A stretch of 38,072 bases of DNA, taken from contig JAHFFR010000007.1 in the NCBI GenBank assembly GCA_023247825.1, positions 1-38,072 of the forward strand. The letters are read 5' to 3'. Source of the DNA: Candidatus Omnitrophota bacterium (GTDB lineage Bacteria > Omnitrophota > Gorgyraeia > Gygaellales > Profunditerraquicolaceae). The translations under genes were made by a program, and so were the position numbers. Shown piece by piece: positions 10,040 to 19,564 of the stretch. Within the stretch, counting starts at the first letter, position 1. Every line of letters starts with the position of its first letter. The notes under the pieces are model-generated. The model was not told the origin of the DNA. It did not search any database and worked only from the letters and a program-made list of their open reading frames with translations.

Positions 10040-11874
10040 TGGATAAAATCTTATTCTTACCTATATTAATGCCTTTGGTTTTGGCGGCGGCTATTTTTGT
10101 AATTCCTGAAAAATTACGCCGGGCCAAAGAAGCAATGGCTGTATTTGCCGCTTTAATGAACCTGGCAGTAGCTATTGTGTTGTTTAAGGGCAACATTATT
10201 CTTTCTTTACCCTGGCTGGGGAAGGGATTGGAATTTTCGCTCAGGCTTTATAATTTCAGCTCTTTTATAATTGCCGCTACAGCCGGTTTCGGATTTTTGA
10301 TCACTCTTTATTCAATTATGTTTATGCGCGGCAAAGAGTATGCCCGCCAGTTTTACGCCTATCTTTTAATTTCAATTTCTCTGGTCAATGGGGCGGTGCT
10401 TGCGGATAACCTGTTGGCCATGCTCTTTTTTTGGGAGGGTTTGCTTTTAACTGTCTTTGCAATGATTGCTATAGGTGGGCAGTTTGCCTTTAAGGCCGCA
10501 ACCAAGGCATTGATTATTGTGGGGATAACGGATCTATGCATGATGGCCGGCATAGCCCTGACCGGCCATCTGGCGCATACGCTTACTATTTCTAAAATCA
10601 GCCTGCCTTTAGACGCGCTGGGGAGCGTTGCGTTTGTGCTATTGATTATTGGCGCGATTTCCAAAGCCGGCTCAATGCCGTTCCATAGCTGGATTCCGGA
10701 TGCCTCAACTGAGGCGCCGCTTCCTTTTATGGCTTTTTTACCGGCGGCTTTAGAAAAACTTTTAGGGATATATTTGCTTGCCCGGATTTGCCTGGATATG
10801 TTCAAATTAGCCCCTGATTCCGGAATGAGCATTATGCTTATGGTTATAGGTGTTGTGACGATATTACTCGCGGTAATGATGGCATTGATTCAAAAAGATT
10901 ATAAAAGATTATTGTCATATCATGCAATCAGCCAGGTAGGGTATATGATCCTGGGTATCGGGACTGCGGTTCCCGCAGGGATAGCCGGCGGACTGTTTCA
11001 TATGATTAACCACGCTATTTATAAAAGCGGCTTATTTCTTACTGCCGGCGCGGTTGAGAAACAGGCGGGTTCAACGGATTTAAATAAATTAGGCGGATTG
11101 GGAAGGAAAATGCCGGTTACTTTTATCTGTTTTATTATTTGCGCAGCTTCGATATCCGGCGTGCCGCCTTTTAACGGATTTTTTTCCAAAGAGCTGGTTT
11201 ATGACGGCGCATTGGAAAGGGGTAATTTGTTCTATATACTTGCCGTTCTGGGTTCATTTTTTACTGCCGCCTCATTCTTAAAGCTCGGGCACGCGGCTTT
11301 CTTAGGTAAATCAAGCCGTGAAAATGAGAAAGTAAAAGAGGCGCCGCTTCCAATGCTTCTGCCCATGGTTGTAATTGCTTCGGTATGTATTTTATTCGGC
11401 GTATATAATGCGCTGCCTCTTAATGGGTTGATTCAGCCGATTATCGGAACAATAAGGCTCAACGGCCATAATTTCGCGGGATTTCCGCCTAACACCATGC
11501 TTGTAATTATAACTTTAGTTGTCTTGGCTGCGGCTTTATTAAACCATCTCTTTGGTGCAAAGGCAGGGGGAAGCGGTATTAAGGCGGCAGATCATATATA
11601 CCATGCCCCTGTTTTATCCACGATTTATGAAAAGGCGGAAAAAAGAATTTTTGATCCATACAATATCGGATTAAAGGTTGTGGGTATATTTTCAAAGATT
11701 GCCTGGCGCCTGGACAGGGGGGTTGATTGGTTATATGATACTGCTGCACCGAAGTTGGCAGGCATTTCTTCCAGGGCAATTTTGAAATTACATTCCGGAA
11801 GCTACTCCAAGTATTTAGTATGGTCTCTTCTGGGGATGTTGATCGTGATAATATTTTTAACGCATTCGGTTTAG
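10036..11874 (+). CDS. Antiporter-like membrane subunit (NuoL/HyfB-like), long form
   Basis: 612 aa. LFFWEGLLLTVF, SKAGSMPFHSWIPDASTEAPLPFMAFLPAALEKLLGIYLL, DYKRLLSYHAISQVGYMILG, with a C-terminal extension ending in a TM segment. Confidence 0.9.
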   Translation: MMDKILFLPILMPLVLAAAIFVIPEKLRRAKEAMAVFAALMNLAVAIVLFKGNIILSLPWLGKGLEFSLRLYNFSSFIIAATAGFGFLITLYSIMFMRGKEYARQFYAYLLISISLVNGAVLADNLLAMLFFWEGLLLTVFAMIAIGGQFAFKAATKALIIVGITDLCMMAGIALTGHLAHTLTISKISLPLDALGSVAFVLLIIGAISKAGSMPFHSWIPDASTEAPLPFMAFLPAALEKLLGIYLLARICLDMFKLAPDSGMSIMLMVIGVVTILLAVMMALIQKDYKRLLSYHAISQVGYMILGIGTAVPAGIAGGLFHMINHAIYKSGLFLTAGAVEKQAGSTDLNKLGGLGRKMPVTFICFIICAASISGVPPFNGFFSKELVYDGALERGNLFYILAVLGSFFTAASFLKLGHAAFLGKSSRENEKVKEAPLPMLLPMVVIASVCILFGVYNALPLNGLIQPIIGTIRLNGHNFAGFPPNTMLVIITLVVLAAALLNHLFGAKAGGSGIKAADHIYHAPVLSTIYEKAEKRIFDPYNIGLKVVGIFSKIAWRLDRGVDWLYDTAAPKLAGISSRAILKLHSGSYSKYLVWSLLGMLIVIIFLTHSV

Positions 11875-11908
11875 CCTGCTTATTGGCAGGCAGTTTTAAG
11901 GAGGACAA

Positions 11909-13318
11909 GTGTTTTTGCTGTTCATACTTCTACCGCTATTTTCTCTGATTGTCCTTAATTTACCGTTTAGGGCCATGATGAAGAAGGCAGCTTTCTGGTG
12001 GCTGTTAGTTTTATTGGCCCTGCAGGTATATTTAGCCATAGGTTATGTTTTTGGATTTTTTGGTTTTGATTTAAATGCGCCAATATACCCTTTAAGTTTT
12101 AGTTTAAATGTCGATAATTTCGGCTGTGTCGCCCTTCTTAGCACAGCTGTTGTCTTAGGCGCAGTGCTCCTGGCTGCAAAATATATCATCAAGGAGGAAG
12201 AAAAGTTATTTAACTTTATAAGCCTTTTATTTATTATCTTAGCCGGCAGTAACGGGCTGGCGCTGACAACAGACATCTTTTCTTTATATATATTTATTGA
12301 AATTACAACAGTAGCGTCATTTATCCTCATATCCTTTGATAAAGAGAAGCTGGTCCTTGAGGCTGTTTTTAAATATATTATACTTTCAGCGGTTGCTACT
12401 GTGCTGATGCTTTTGTCAATAGCCTTGTTCTTGCTTGTATCCGGCAAAACTGATTTTTCGGCCATACATGCCGTATTAATAAATTCGCCGCACAGCCTTA
12501 TTGTTATGTTTGCAACAGGGGTGTTTATCTGTGCGCTCTTTATAAAAGGCGGGCTTATGCCGTTTCATGGCTGGCTTCCCGATGTTTATTCATCGGCCCC
12601 TGCCCCGGTGTCAGCTCTCCTGGCAGGGATAATTACAAAGCTGGTCGGTATTTTTACTTTAATGAGGCTGTTGGTTTCAGTGGTTAATTTTGATAATCCG
12701 ATCAGGCAGGTCATTTTATTTGTTGGCGCGCTTTCGGTTGTTGCCGGCGCCCTGGCAGCTGCCGGGCAGAGTGATTTTAAAAGGATGCTGGCATATTCAA
12801 GTATCAGCCAGGTTGGATATATCGTATTAGGTTTAGGGGCTGGAAACGCATTGGGTATTATGGGCGCGCTTTTTCATTTATTTAACCACTCGGTTTTTAA
12901 GTCGTCGTTATTTATTAACAGCGCCGCTATTGAGTTACAGGCAGGGACGAGGGATATGAATAAGCTGGGGGGTTTATCAGCAAAGATGCCGGTAACAAGC
13001 ACTACTTGCTTAATCTCTTCCTTGTCTACCGCAGGGATGCCGCCTTTGGCAGGATTCTGGAGCAAGCTGATTATTGTACTGGCGCTTTGGGCATCAGGGA
13101 ATTATGGGTATGCTGCCTTGGCAGTGATAGCCGGTATCCTTACGCTGGCGTATTTTATTTCTATGCAGCGCAGGGTATTTTTTGGAAATATAAAAGAGGA
13201 ATTTGCGGGGATAAAAGAGCCGGGTTTTGGCTTGTTGCTTCCGGCCTGTTTACTAAGCGCTATAACTATCGGCCTGGGCTTGGTTTTTCCCTTTTGCCTG
13301 AAATTGCTGAAGTTTTAG
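11909..13318 (+). CDS. Antiporter-like membrane subunit (MrpD/NuoN-like)
   Basis: GTG start behind AAGGAGG. FSLYIFIEITTVASF, IKGGLMPFHGWLPDVYSSAPAPVSALLAGIITKLVG, DFKRMLAYSSISQVGYIVLG. Confidence 0.9.
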   Translation: MFLLFILLPLFSLIVLNLPFRAMMKKAAFWWLLVLLALQVYLAIGYVFGFFGFDLNAPIYPLSFSLNVDNFGCVALLSTAVVLGAVLLAAKYIIKEEEKLFNFISLLFIILAGSNGLALTTDIFSLYIFIEITTVASFILISFDKEKLVLEAVFKYIILSAVATVLMLLSIALFLLVSGKTDFSAIHAVLINSPHSLIVMFATGVFICALFIKGGLMPFHGWLPDVYSSAPAPVSALLAGIITKLVGIFTLMRLLVSVVNFDNPIRQVILFVGALSVVAGALAAAGQSDFKRMLAYSSISQVGYIVLGLGAGNALGIMGALFHLFNHSVFKSSLFINSAAIELQAGTRDMNKLGGLSAKMPVTSTTCLISSLSTAGMPPLAGFWSKLIIVLALWASGNYGYAALAVIAGILTLAYFISMQRRVFFGNIKEEFAGIKEPGFGLLLPACLLSAITIGLGLVFPFCLKLLKF

Positions 13319-13327
13319 GAGAAGAAA

Positions 13328-13822
13328 GTGTTAATAACTTTAGATATTGTCATCCTTATTCTTATGATTCTTGCCGCGCTATGGGCGGTAATGACCAGAA
13401 GCTTGTTACGCTCCGGCATTGCCCTTGCCCTTACCAGCGCGATTTTATCTGTGCTGATGTTTAAACTTAATGCGCCCCTGGCTGCGGTTTTTGAACTTTC
13501 AGTATGCACAGGCTTGATCTCCGTGCTTTTTATCAGCACAATAAGCCTTACTCAGCCGTTGAGTTACGAAGAAATTATAAAGCATATGAAGGATAGGTTC
13601 AGAAGGTTCAGGTATTTGCCGGTTATTGTAATACTGGCGGGTATTGGCTTAAGCTTTGTTAAGGTAAGGCCTAATTTAATCCTCCCGCCGCCTGAGACAG
13701 AAACCAATGTAAGGAATATATTATGGAACTTTAGATCTCTTGATATGGTTGGGCAGGTTATTGTATTATTATGCGGGGTTTTCGGAGTGGTAATTTTATT
13801 TAAGGAGCGCGTTAAAAAATGA
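13328..13822 (+). CDS. NuoJ/MbhD-like membrane subunit
   Basis: 164 aa, multi-TM, sits between MrpD/NuoN-like and NuoK-like genes. APLAAVFELSVCTGLISVLFISTISLT. GTG start. Confidence 0.65.
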   Translation: MLITLDIVILILMILAALWAVMTRSLLRSGIALALTSAILSVLMFKLNAPLAAVFELSVCTGLISVLFISTISLTQPLSYEEIIKHMKDRFRRFRYLPVIVILAGIGLSFVKVRPNLILPPPETETNVRNILWNFRSLDMVGQVIVLLCGVFGVVILFKERVKK

Positions 13823-14139
13823 TCCCTCAGGCTATACAGGCCTTCTGGCCGTTTGGTATTTTCATTTTTATGCTTATTGTAATTGGGTTCTACTGTATAC
13901 TTACCACGTTTAATTTAATACGGGCTTTAATTGGGCTGGAGCTTTTGTTAAAAGCAGTAACATTGCTGATAGTTTTGGCGGGTTACATTACTAATCATAG
14001 CGCGTTGACGCAGGCGCTGGTAATAACTTTTATTGTTGTTGAGGTGGTTGTGATGACTGTGGCGGTAGGGGTTGTTTTAGGAATCCGCAGCCATAATAAT
14101 TCTCTGGATCTAAGAAAGATGAAAAATATAAAGGGCTAA
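13819..14139 (+). CDS. NuoK/MnhC-like membrane subunit
   Basis: 106 aa, three TM. GLELLLKAVTLL and ALVITFIVVEVVVMTVAVGVVL carry the two conserved TM glutamates of NuoK. Confidence 0.85.
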   Translation: MIPQAIQAFWPFGIFIFMLIVIGFYCILTTFNLIRALIGLELLLKAVTLLIVLAGYITNHSALTQALVITFIVVEVVVMTVAVGVVLGIRSHNNSLDLRKMKNIKG

Positions 14140-14140
14140 A

Positions 14141-14494
14141 ATGGGGTTATTTGGAGCTGATATGGAAAAATGTTTTCTTTCTCCGCCGGCGGCATTTATA
14201 ATTGTGCTTTTGGCCTGTTTTCTGCTTTCCTACCTATTCTCAAAGGTTTCATTTAAGGCTAACAGGCATACTGAAGACGGAGGCACGCCTTATGCCTGCG
14301 GAGAGGATAATTATAATCATATGGCCCAGCCCGATTACAGCACTTTTTTCCCTTTTGCCTTCTTTTTTACAATCGCCCATGTTGCCACTTTAATTATTAC
14401 CACTGTACCTGTCGAGATACTGCAGACATTTACCCTGGCGATTTTATATGTTATCGGGGCTGTTATCGGATTGTATATATTGATGAGGAGCTGA
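14141..14494 (+). CDS. NuoA-like (complex I subunit A/ND3-like) membrane subunit
   Basis: 117 aa, three TM, ND3-like loop motif GTPYACGEDNY. The usual FDVE motif of NuoA is replaced by IAHVAT. Confidence 0.65.
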   Translation: MGLFGADMEKCFLSPPAAFIIVLLACFLLSYLFSKVSFKANRHTEDGGTPYACGEDNYNHMAQPDYSTFFPFAFFFTIAHVATLIITTVPVEILQTFTLAILYVIGAVIGLYILMRS

Positions 14495-14502
14495 TTTATT
14501 AA

Positions 14503-14934
14503 ATGGATATCAGAAGAAAAATCCTGACCTGGGCGCGCATAAAATCCCCGTGGATTATCCATTTTAATACCGGGGCCTGCAATGCGTGCGATATTGAAAT
14601 TATCGCAGCCCTTACGCCGCGATATGATCTGGAACGATTTGGCGTGCAGCTAAAAGGCGCCCCGCGCCACGCGGATATCCTGGTTTGCTCAGGCCCGGTT
14701 ACCAGGCAGATAGAATGCAGGTTAGAGAGGATTTATGAACAGATGGCAGAGCCGAAATTTGTTATTGCGGTAGGCACCTGCGCCTGTTCCGGCGGGGTGT
14801 TTAACGGCTGTTATAATATAAAGGGAGGCATTAATTCGGTTATACCTGTTTCAGCTTATATACCCGGATGCCCCGCAAGCCCAAAGGCAATAATCGACGG
14901 GGCAGTAAAATTATTAGCGAGCCTTAAAAAATAA
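14503..14934 (+). CDS. Group 4 [NiFe] hydrogenase small subunit (NuoB/HycG/EchC-like)
   Basis: NTGACNACDIEIIAALTPRYD, GTCACSGGVF and PGCPASP give the four Cys ligands of the proximal [4Fe-4S] cluster, with a hydrogenase-type CxxC. Confidence 0.9.
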   Translation: MDIRRKILTWARIKSPWIIHFNTGACNACDIEIIAALTPRYDLERFGVQLKGAPRHADILVCSGPVTRQIECRLERIYEQMAEPKFVIAVGTCACSGGVFNGCYNIKGGINSVIPVSAYIPGCPASPKAIIDGAVKLLASLKK

Positions 14935-14948
14935 TTTTGGAGGCCAAA

Positions 14949-15398
14949 ATGCCGCAGGAAGAAAATATCAAGCAGGAATTAATCAAAAAATTCAGCTGCC
15001 TGGAAAACAGGGTTAATATCACCAGGCCCCGGCGCCTGTTTCTGGAAGTTGATCCGGCTGATTTTGAAAAGGTATTTGTATTCGCCAAAAATGATCTGAA
15101 TTTTTCCCACCTTATTTCAATAACCGGCCTTGACGAGCAGGATAAATTAAGTTTTATGTATCACTTGGCGCTTGACAGCGGCATAGTTTTAAATATCAAG
15201 ATAAGCGTCAGTAAAGAAAATCCGGTAATCAGGACCGTAACAGGGTATTTCCCCGGAGCCGAAATTTATGAGAGGGAGCTGGCAGATCTTTTTGGGGCAA
15301 GGATTGACGGGCTGCCTCCGGGAAACCGTTATCCTTTAACGGATGACTGGCCCAAAGATCAGTTTCCTTTGCGCAAAGATTGGAAGCCGATTGTTTAA
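14949..15398 (+). CDS. NuoC-like 30 kDa hydrogenase subunit
   Basis: ATG at 14949 preceded by GGAGG (the ORF track used an upstream TTG). ISITGLDEQDKLSFMYHL, YERELADLFGARIDGLPPGNRYPLTDDWPKDQFPLRKDW. Confidence 0.88.
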   Translation: MPQEENIKQELIKKFSCLENRVNITRPRRLFLEVDPADFEKVFVFAKNDLNFSHLISITGLDEQDKLSFMYHLALDSGIVLNIKISVSKENPVIRTVTGYFPGAEIYERELADLFGARIDGLPPGNRYPLTDDWPKDQFPLRKDWKPIV

Positions 15399-15418
15399 GA
15401 AAGCGAGGGTTATCGAAT

Positions 15419-16651
15419 ATGCATGATTCGCATAAATTTAAAATTCCTATGGGGCCGCAGCACCCGGCATTGAAGGAGCCGGAAAGCTTCAGCATTGCTT
15501 TAAAAGGCGAAAAGATTTTAGGCGTAGAGATAAGGCTTGGCTATAATCATCGCGGCATAGAGAAGGCCTGCGAAGAAAGAAGTTATATCCAGGATATCTA
15601 TCTTATTGAGCGCGTATGCGGAATCTGTTCGCATTCGCATTCCACCTGTTTTATCCAGGCAGTTGAAGAAATCGCCTGCCTTCAAATCCCCGAAAGGGCC
15701 AAATACATCCGTACTTTGATTGGAGAATTAGAGCGTATCCACAGCCATCTCCTCTGGCTCGGCGTGGCAGGCCATGAAATAGGTTTCGATACTTTGCTTA
15801 TGTATACCTGGCGCGACAGGGAAGTGGTTATGGATTTGTTGGCGGAGTTAACCGGTAACCGCGTTAATTATGCGATAAATACCATTGGCGGAGTAAGGCG
15901 TGATGTATCAGAGCAGCAGGCGCTTGATGTGCTTAAGGCAGTTGATATCCTTGAAGAACGGACTAAATATTATATCGGTATTGCTACTACAGAGACAAGC
16001 ATCATAAAAAGGCTATTAGGGGTGGGGGTGTTGTCGCATGAAGATGCCCTGCGTTTAGATGCTGTCGGCCCGACAGCGCGTGCAAGCGGTGTTACCCGCG
16101 ATGTAAGGCGCGACGATCCTTATGCGGCGTATGGCAGCCTCTCTTTTGATGTAATCACCGACAATCATAATGATGTGTATGGCCGCACCTTAGTGCGTGT
16201 TAAAGAATTATTGGAATCTTTTAAAATAATCCGCCAAGTTATTAAAGATATGCCGGCCGGCCCGTTATCGGTAAAGGCGCCGCGAAAGATCCCTGCGGGA
16301 GAAGCATTGAGCCGTTATGAGGCCCCTAGGGGCGAAGATATGCATTACATTAAATCAAACGGCACAGAAAAGCCGGAGCGGGTAAAGGTACGCGCGCCGA
16401 CATTGGCTAATGTTCAGGCGGTCAAGCATATGCTTAAGGACAGGTATCTGGCAGATATGCCTATTGTAATAGCCGCGATAGATCCGTGTTTTTCTTGCAC
16501 TGACCGGCTCATTTCCGTTGATTATCTGGATACTAATAGGAAGCAAATTATAAAGTGGCAGGATTTGCATGCCTATAGCATTGCCTGGCACCGCCGGCAT
16601 GGCATAGATTTCACGAAATTAAATAAAGAGACCCGGGGAGCCGGGTTTTAA
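15419..16651 (+). CDS. Group 4 [NiFe] hydrogenase large subunit (NuoD/HycE-like with intact NiFe ligands)
   Basis: ATG 15419. MGPQHPALKEP, N-terminal CxxC in ERVCGICSHSHS, C-terminal CxxC in DPCFSCTDR. C-terminal extension after the expected protease site. Confidence 0.93.
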   Translation: MHDSHKFKIPMGPQHPALKEPESFSIALKGEKILGVEIRLGYNHRGIEKACEERSYIQDIYLIERVCGICSHSHSTCFIQAVEEIACLQIPERAKYIRTLIGELERIHSHLLWLGVAGHEIGFDTLLMYTWRDREVVMDLLAELTGNRVNYAINTIGGVRRDVSEQQALDVLKAVDILEERTKYYIGIATTETSIIKRLLGVGVLSHEDALRLDAVGPTARASGVTRDVRRDDPYAAYGSLSFDVITDNHNDVYGRTLVRVKELLESFKIIRQVIKDMPAGPLSVKAPRKIPAGEALSRYEAPRGEDMHYIKSNGTEKPERVKVRAPTLANVQAVKHMLKDRYLADMPIVIAAIDPCFSCTDRLISVDYLDTNRKQIIKWQDLHAYSIAWHRRHGIDFTKLNKETRGAGF

Positions 16652-16655
16652 AGCG

Positions 16656-17597
16656 ATGATAAAAGCGTTATTTTCTATTTTAGTTTTTCCCGGGCTTATT
16701 TTTGTGGGTGTCCTTAGTTTTTTTGCGGAATTTGCCGATAGAAAACTGCATGCGCGCCTGCAGAACAGAATAGGCCCTCCATGGTTTCAGCCATTTGCTG
16801 ATTTTATAAAACTTGTGGCAAAGGAAGAAATTATCCCTAAAGAGGCAAACTCTACAATATTTCAGATTGCCCCTGTTTTTGCTTTGGCTTCGGTTATAAC
16901 CGCATTTCTTTATATCCCGCTGTGGGATACCCGGGCATTATTTTCTTTTGACGGAGATGTTATCGTGGTGTTGTATTTATTGACCCTTCCTACTATGGCA
17001 ATTTTTATCGGAGGATGGTATTCGACTTCTCTTTTTGCGCGCATCGGCTCTGTGCGGGCGATAACCCAACTGTTTGCCTATGAGATACCTTTATTTATGG
17101 GCATCCTGTCTGCCGCCTTGCTCGCAGATACCTGGTCATTATACGGGATAACGGTATTTTATAATAATCATCCTTTATTCTGGCTGTCCAATATTATAGG
17201 CTTCTTTGTATCCCTGATTGCGCTTATGGGTAAATTAGAGAAGGTCCCATTTGACGCCCCGGAAGCAGAAACAGAAATAGTCGCCGGAAGTTTTACGGAA
17301 TACAGCGGAAGATTCCTGGCATTATTCAGGTTAACGCTAGATATAGAGATGGTTGCCGGAGCTTCGTTACTGGCTGCGGTATTTTTACCGGTTGGCCTGA
17401 ATCTTCCTTTGTTTGCAAGGTTTACTATTTACTTAGCCGAGGTTTTATTTATCGTCGGGCTTATTGCCCTGCTGCGCACGATATTTGCCCGCCTGCGTAT
17501 AGACCAGATGATCCGGTTCTGCTGGAAATATATGGTGCCGCTGGGGTTTATCCAGCTTTTAATTAACCTTGTCTTAAAAGGTATTTTATCGCGATGA
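16656..17597 (+). CDS. NuoH/HyfC-like membrane subunit
   Basis: ADRKLHARLQNRIGPPWFQPFADFIKLVAKEEIIP, PFDAPEAETEIVAGSFTEYSG. Confidence 0.93.
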   Translation: MIKALFSILVFPGLIFVGVLSFFAEFADRKLHARLQNRIGPPWFQPFADFIKLVAKEEIIPKEANSTIFQIAPVFALASVITAFLYIPLWDTRALFSFDGDVIVVLYLLTLPTMAIFIGGWYSTSLFARIGSVRAITQLFAYEIPLFMGILSAALLADTWSLYGITVFYNNHPLFWLSNIIGFFVSLIALMGKLEKVPFDAPEAETEIVAGSFTEYSGRFLALFRLTLDIEMVAGASLLAAVFLPVGLNLPLFARFTIYLAEVLFIVGLIALLRTIFARLRIDQMIRFCWKYMVPLGFIQLLINLVLKGILSR

Positions 17598-17977
17598 AGC
17601 CCGGTAGGATGATGCATCAGGTTTTACATTCCTTATTTAAAAAGCCGGCAACCAATCTTTACCCTTATGAAAAACTTGAGATGGCCGGCAAAATTAGGGG
17701 AAAGTTGAAATTTTACCCGCAGAAATGCATTGGCTGTAAGTTATGCATGAGGGATTGCCCGTCAGGGGCCATAACAATAAAAAAAACAGGTGAAAAACAA
17801 TTTGAAGCGGAAATAGACCTTGGTAAATGTATTTATTGCGCCCAGTGCGTTGATGTTTGCCCTAAGGGGGCATTGGAATTTACCCAGGATATTGAACTGG
17901 CAGAATTAGACGGCGCAAAATTAAAAGTAGTTTTTCGCAATGGCCCTCAAGACAGCCCTCAAGAAAAAACTTCATGA
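17594..17977 (+). CDS. NuoI-like 2x[4Fe-4S] ferredoxin subunit
   Basis: Two CxxCxxCxxxCP motifs: CIGCKLCMRDCPSGAI and CIYCAQCVDVCPKGAL. Confidence 0.93.
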   Translation: MKPGRMMHQVLHSLFKKPATNLYPYEKLEMAGKIRGKLKFYPQKCIGCKLCMRDCPSGAITIKKTGEKQFEAEIDLGKCIYCAQCVDVCPKGALEFTQDIELAELDGAKLKVVFRNGPQDSPQEKTS

Positions 17978-18437
17978 TGCAGAAAGAATTGCTTTATTGG
18001 GCATTGGTTCGCAGTTACGGGGAGACGATGCCTGCGGGGTCCTTATTGCCAAAGATTTAAAAAAAAGTATTCCCGCATTTTCCGGCCGCAGGGTTTTTAA
18101 GGTTTTTATCGGGGATACTGCCCCTGAAAATGTCACCGGGCAAATCAAAAAATTCAACCCAACGCATCTTATACTCATCGATGCTGCCGATATCGGGAAA
18201 AAAGCAGGCCAGGCCAGGTTAATCAGCCCGGATGAGGCAAGCGGGATTTCTTTTTGTACCCATCAACTGCCGCTTAAAATTTTGGTGGATTATCTTACCT
18301 GGTCCATCGGTTGTAAAGTAATAATCATCGGTATCCAGCCAAAGAGCCTTGATTTCGGAAAATCCCCCTCCAGGCAGATAAAAGAAGCAATGCTTTGCAT
18401 TACCGCTATTTTTAGAGAAATACTCGAGATAAAATGA
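17940..18437 (+). CDS. hycI: Hydrogenase maturation protease (HycI-like)
   Basis: LLGIGSQLRGDDACGVLIA, LILIDAADIG, STHQLP-like CTHQLPLKIL, IIIGIQPKSLDFG. Overlaps the ferredoxin gene by 38 bp. Confidence 0.92.
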   Translation: MALKTALKKKLHDAERIALLGIGSQLRGDDACGVLIAKDLKKSIPAFSGRRVFKVFIGDTAPENVTGQIKKFNPTHLILIDAADIGKKAGQARLISPDEASGISFCTHQLPLKILVDYLTWSIGCKVIIIGIQPKSLDFGKSPSRQIKEAMLCITAIFREILEIK

Positions 18438-18465
18438 TTGACAAAACCGGTATTTATGGTATCAT
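18438..18465 (+). promoter_or_regulatory. Sigma70-like promoter candidate upstream of atp operon
   Basis: TTGACA (18438-18443), 16-nt spacer, TATCAT (18460-18465). Confidence 0.45.
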
Positions 18466-18509
18466 TTTAATAACTTCCAGAGGTGATGGCAGGCAGTAAC
18501 CGGTAAAAC

Positions 18510-18797
18510 ATGACGTCCCAAATCCAGTATTGGATAGAAGGCGTCAATTTTTTTTATGAGCACACTATGCAAAAAGAAGATTTCTATAAAGGAGTAAAAA
18601 TCGCAGGCTTTATTACCTTTATTCCTTTTATGCTGGCAGCCGGGCCGCTTTCGGGGTATTTTGTAGGTACTTTTTTACAGAAGAGGTTTAATTTGTCTTC
18701 TTATGTCGTGTTTGCCGGCATTGCCGTTGGTTTTATGGCAGGTATAATGGAGATGATCAGGATCTTAAGGATTGTAACCAGGATGAATAAGAAATGA
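18510..18797 (+). CDS. AtpZ/AtpI-like small membrane protein
   Basis: 95 aa, two TM hairpin, GPLSGYFVGTFLQKRFNLSSYVVFAGIAVGFMAG, first gene before atpB. Confidence 0.75.
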   Translation: MTSQIQYWIEGVNFFYEHTMQKEDFYKGVKIAGFITFIPFMLAAGPLSGYFVGTFLQKRFNLSSYVVFAGIAVGFMAGIMEMIRILRIVTRMNKK

Positions 18798-19549
18798 GCC
18801 AAAATACCGGAATCCCGGAATTACCGAATGTTTTTTCTATCCTGGCAGAAACTTTTCCCGGAAATCCTTTCTTCAGGTTTATCCATCTCTGGGAGAACGT
18901 AACATTCTCCTTAATTATTGTTTTGGTTTTAGGAGCGCTGGCTTTTTTTGCCTGCCGGAAGAAAAGCTTGATACCCGGCCGCCTGCAAGGGGCCGTTGAA
19001 ATGATTGTTGGAGGCCTGGATAATTTTGTTTGCGGGATTATCGGCCCCAAGGGGAGGAAATATACGCCTTTTGTGGGCACCCTTTTTATTTATATACTTT
19101 TTATGAACCTTTCCGGATTAATTCCATTTATCAAGGCCCCTACCGCCAGTTGGTCAACGACTTTATCTTTAGCGCTGTGCGTATTCTTTTATGTGCAATA
19201 TACCGCAATAAGAGAATTGGGATTTTTGGGTTACCTGGATCACCTGGCGGGCAGGCCGCGCGGAGTTTTGGCTTTTACGGTCATTATGCCGCTGTTTATG
19301 CTGTTTTTACATATTATTACGGAGTTGATCCGGCCGTTAAGCCTGTCTTTGCGTTTACGCGGTAATATCTGGGGGGATGAAATATTAATCGGGCTGCTTT
19401 CCGGTTTTGGCATTAAAGGCCTGCCGTTGTTATTTTTTAATATGTGCATGGCAATATTGACGGGAATTGTCCAGGCCGTGGTTTTCTGCCTGTTAACTAC
19501 GATATATTTTGCGTTAGTATTAAGCCACGAAGAAGAAGCTGTTCAATAA
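18794..19549 (+). CDS. atpB: F0F1 ATP synthase subunit a
   Basis: FMNLSGLIPF, ELIRPLSLSLRLRGNIWGDEIL (essential Arg), position in operon. Confidence 0.95.
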   Translation: MSQNTGIPELPNVFSILAETFPGNPFFRFIHLWENVTFSLIIVLVLGALAFFACRKKSLIPGRLQGAVEMIVGGLDNFVCGIIGPKGRKYTPFVGTLFIYILFMNLSGLIPFIKAPTASWSTTLSLALCVFFYVQYTAIRELGFLGYLDHLAGRPRGVLAFTVIMPLFMLFLHIITELIRPLSLSLRLRGNIWGDEILIGLLSGFGIKGLPLLFFNMCMAILTGIVQAVVFCLLTTIYFALVLSHEEEAVQ

Positions 19550-19564
19550 GAAAGAGAGGATGAC

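Noticed and set aside
13006-13464. Plus-strand ORF overlapping the MrpD-like and NuoJ-like genes
   Set aside because: Out of frame with two well-supported membrane subunits; no family motif.
8615-17977. Interpretation as ordinary NADH:quinone oxidoreductase (complex I)
   Set aside because: The large subunit retains both NiFe-binding CxxC pairs, the small subunit has a hydrogenase-type CNACD motif, NuoE/F/G are absent, and a maturation protease ends the operon.
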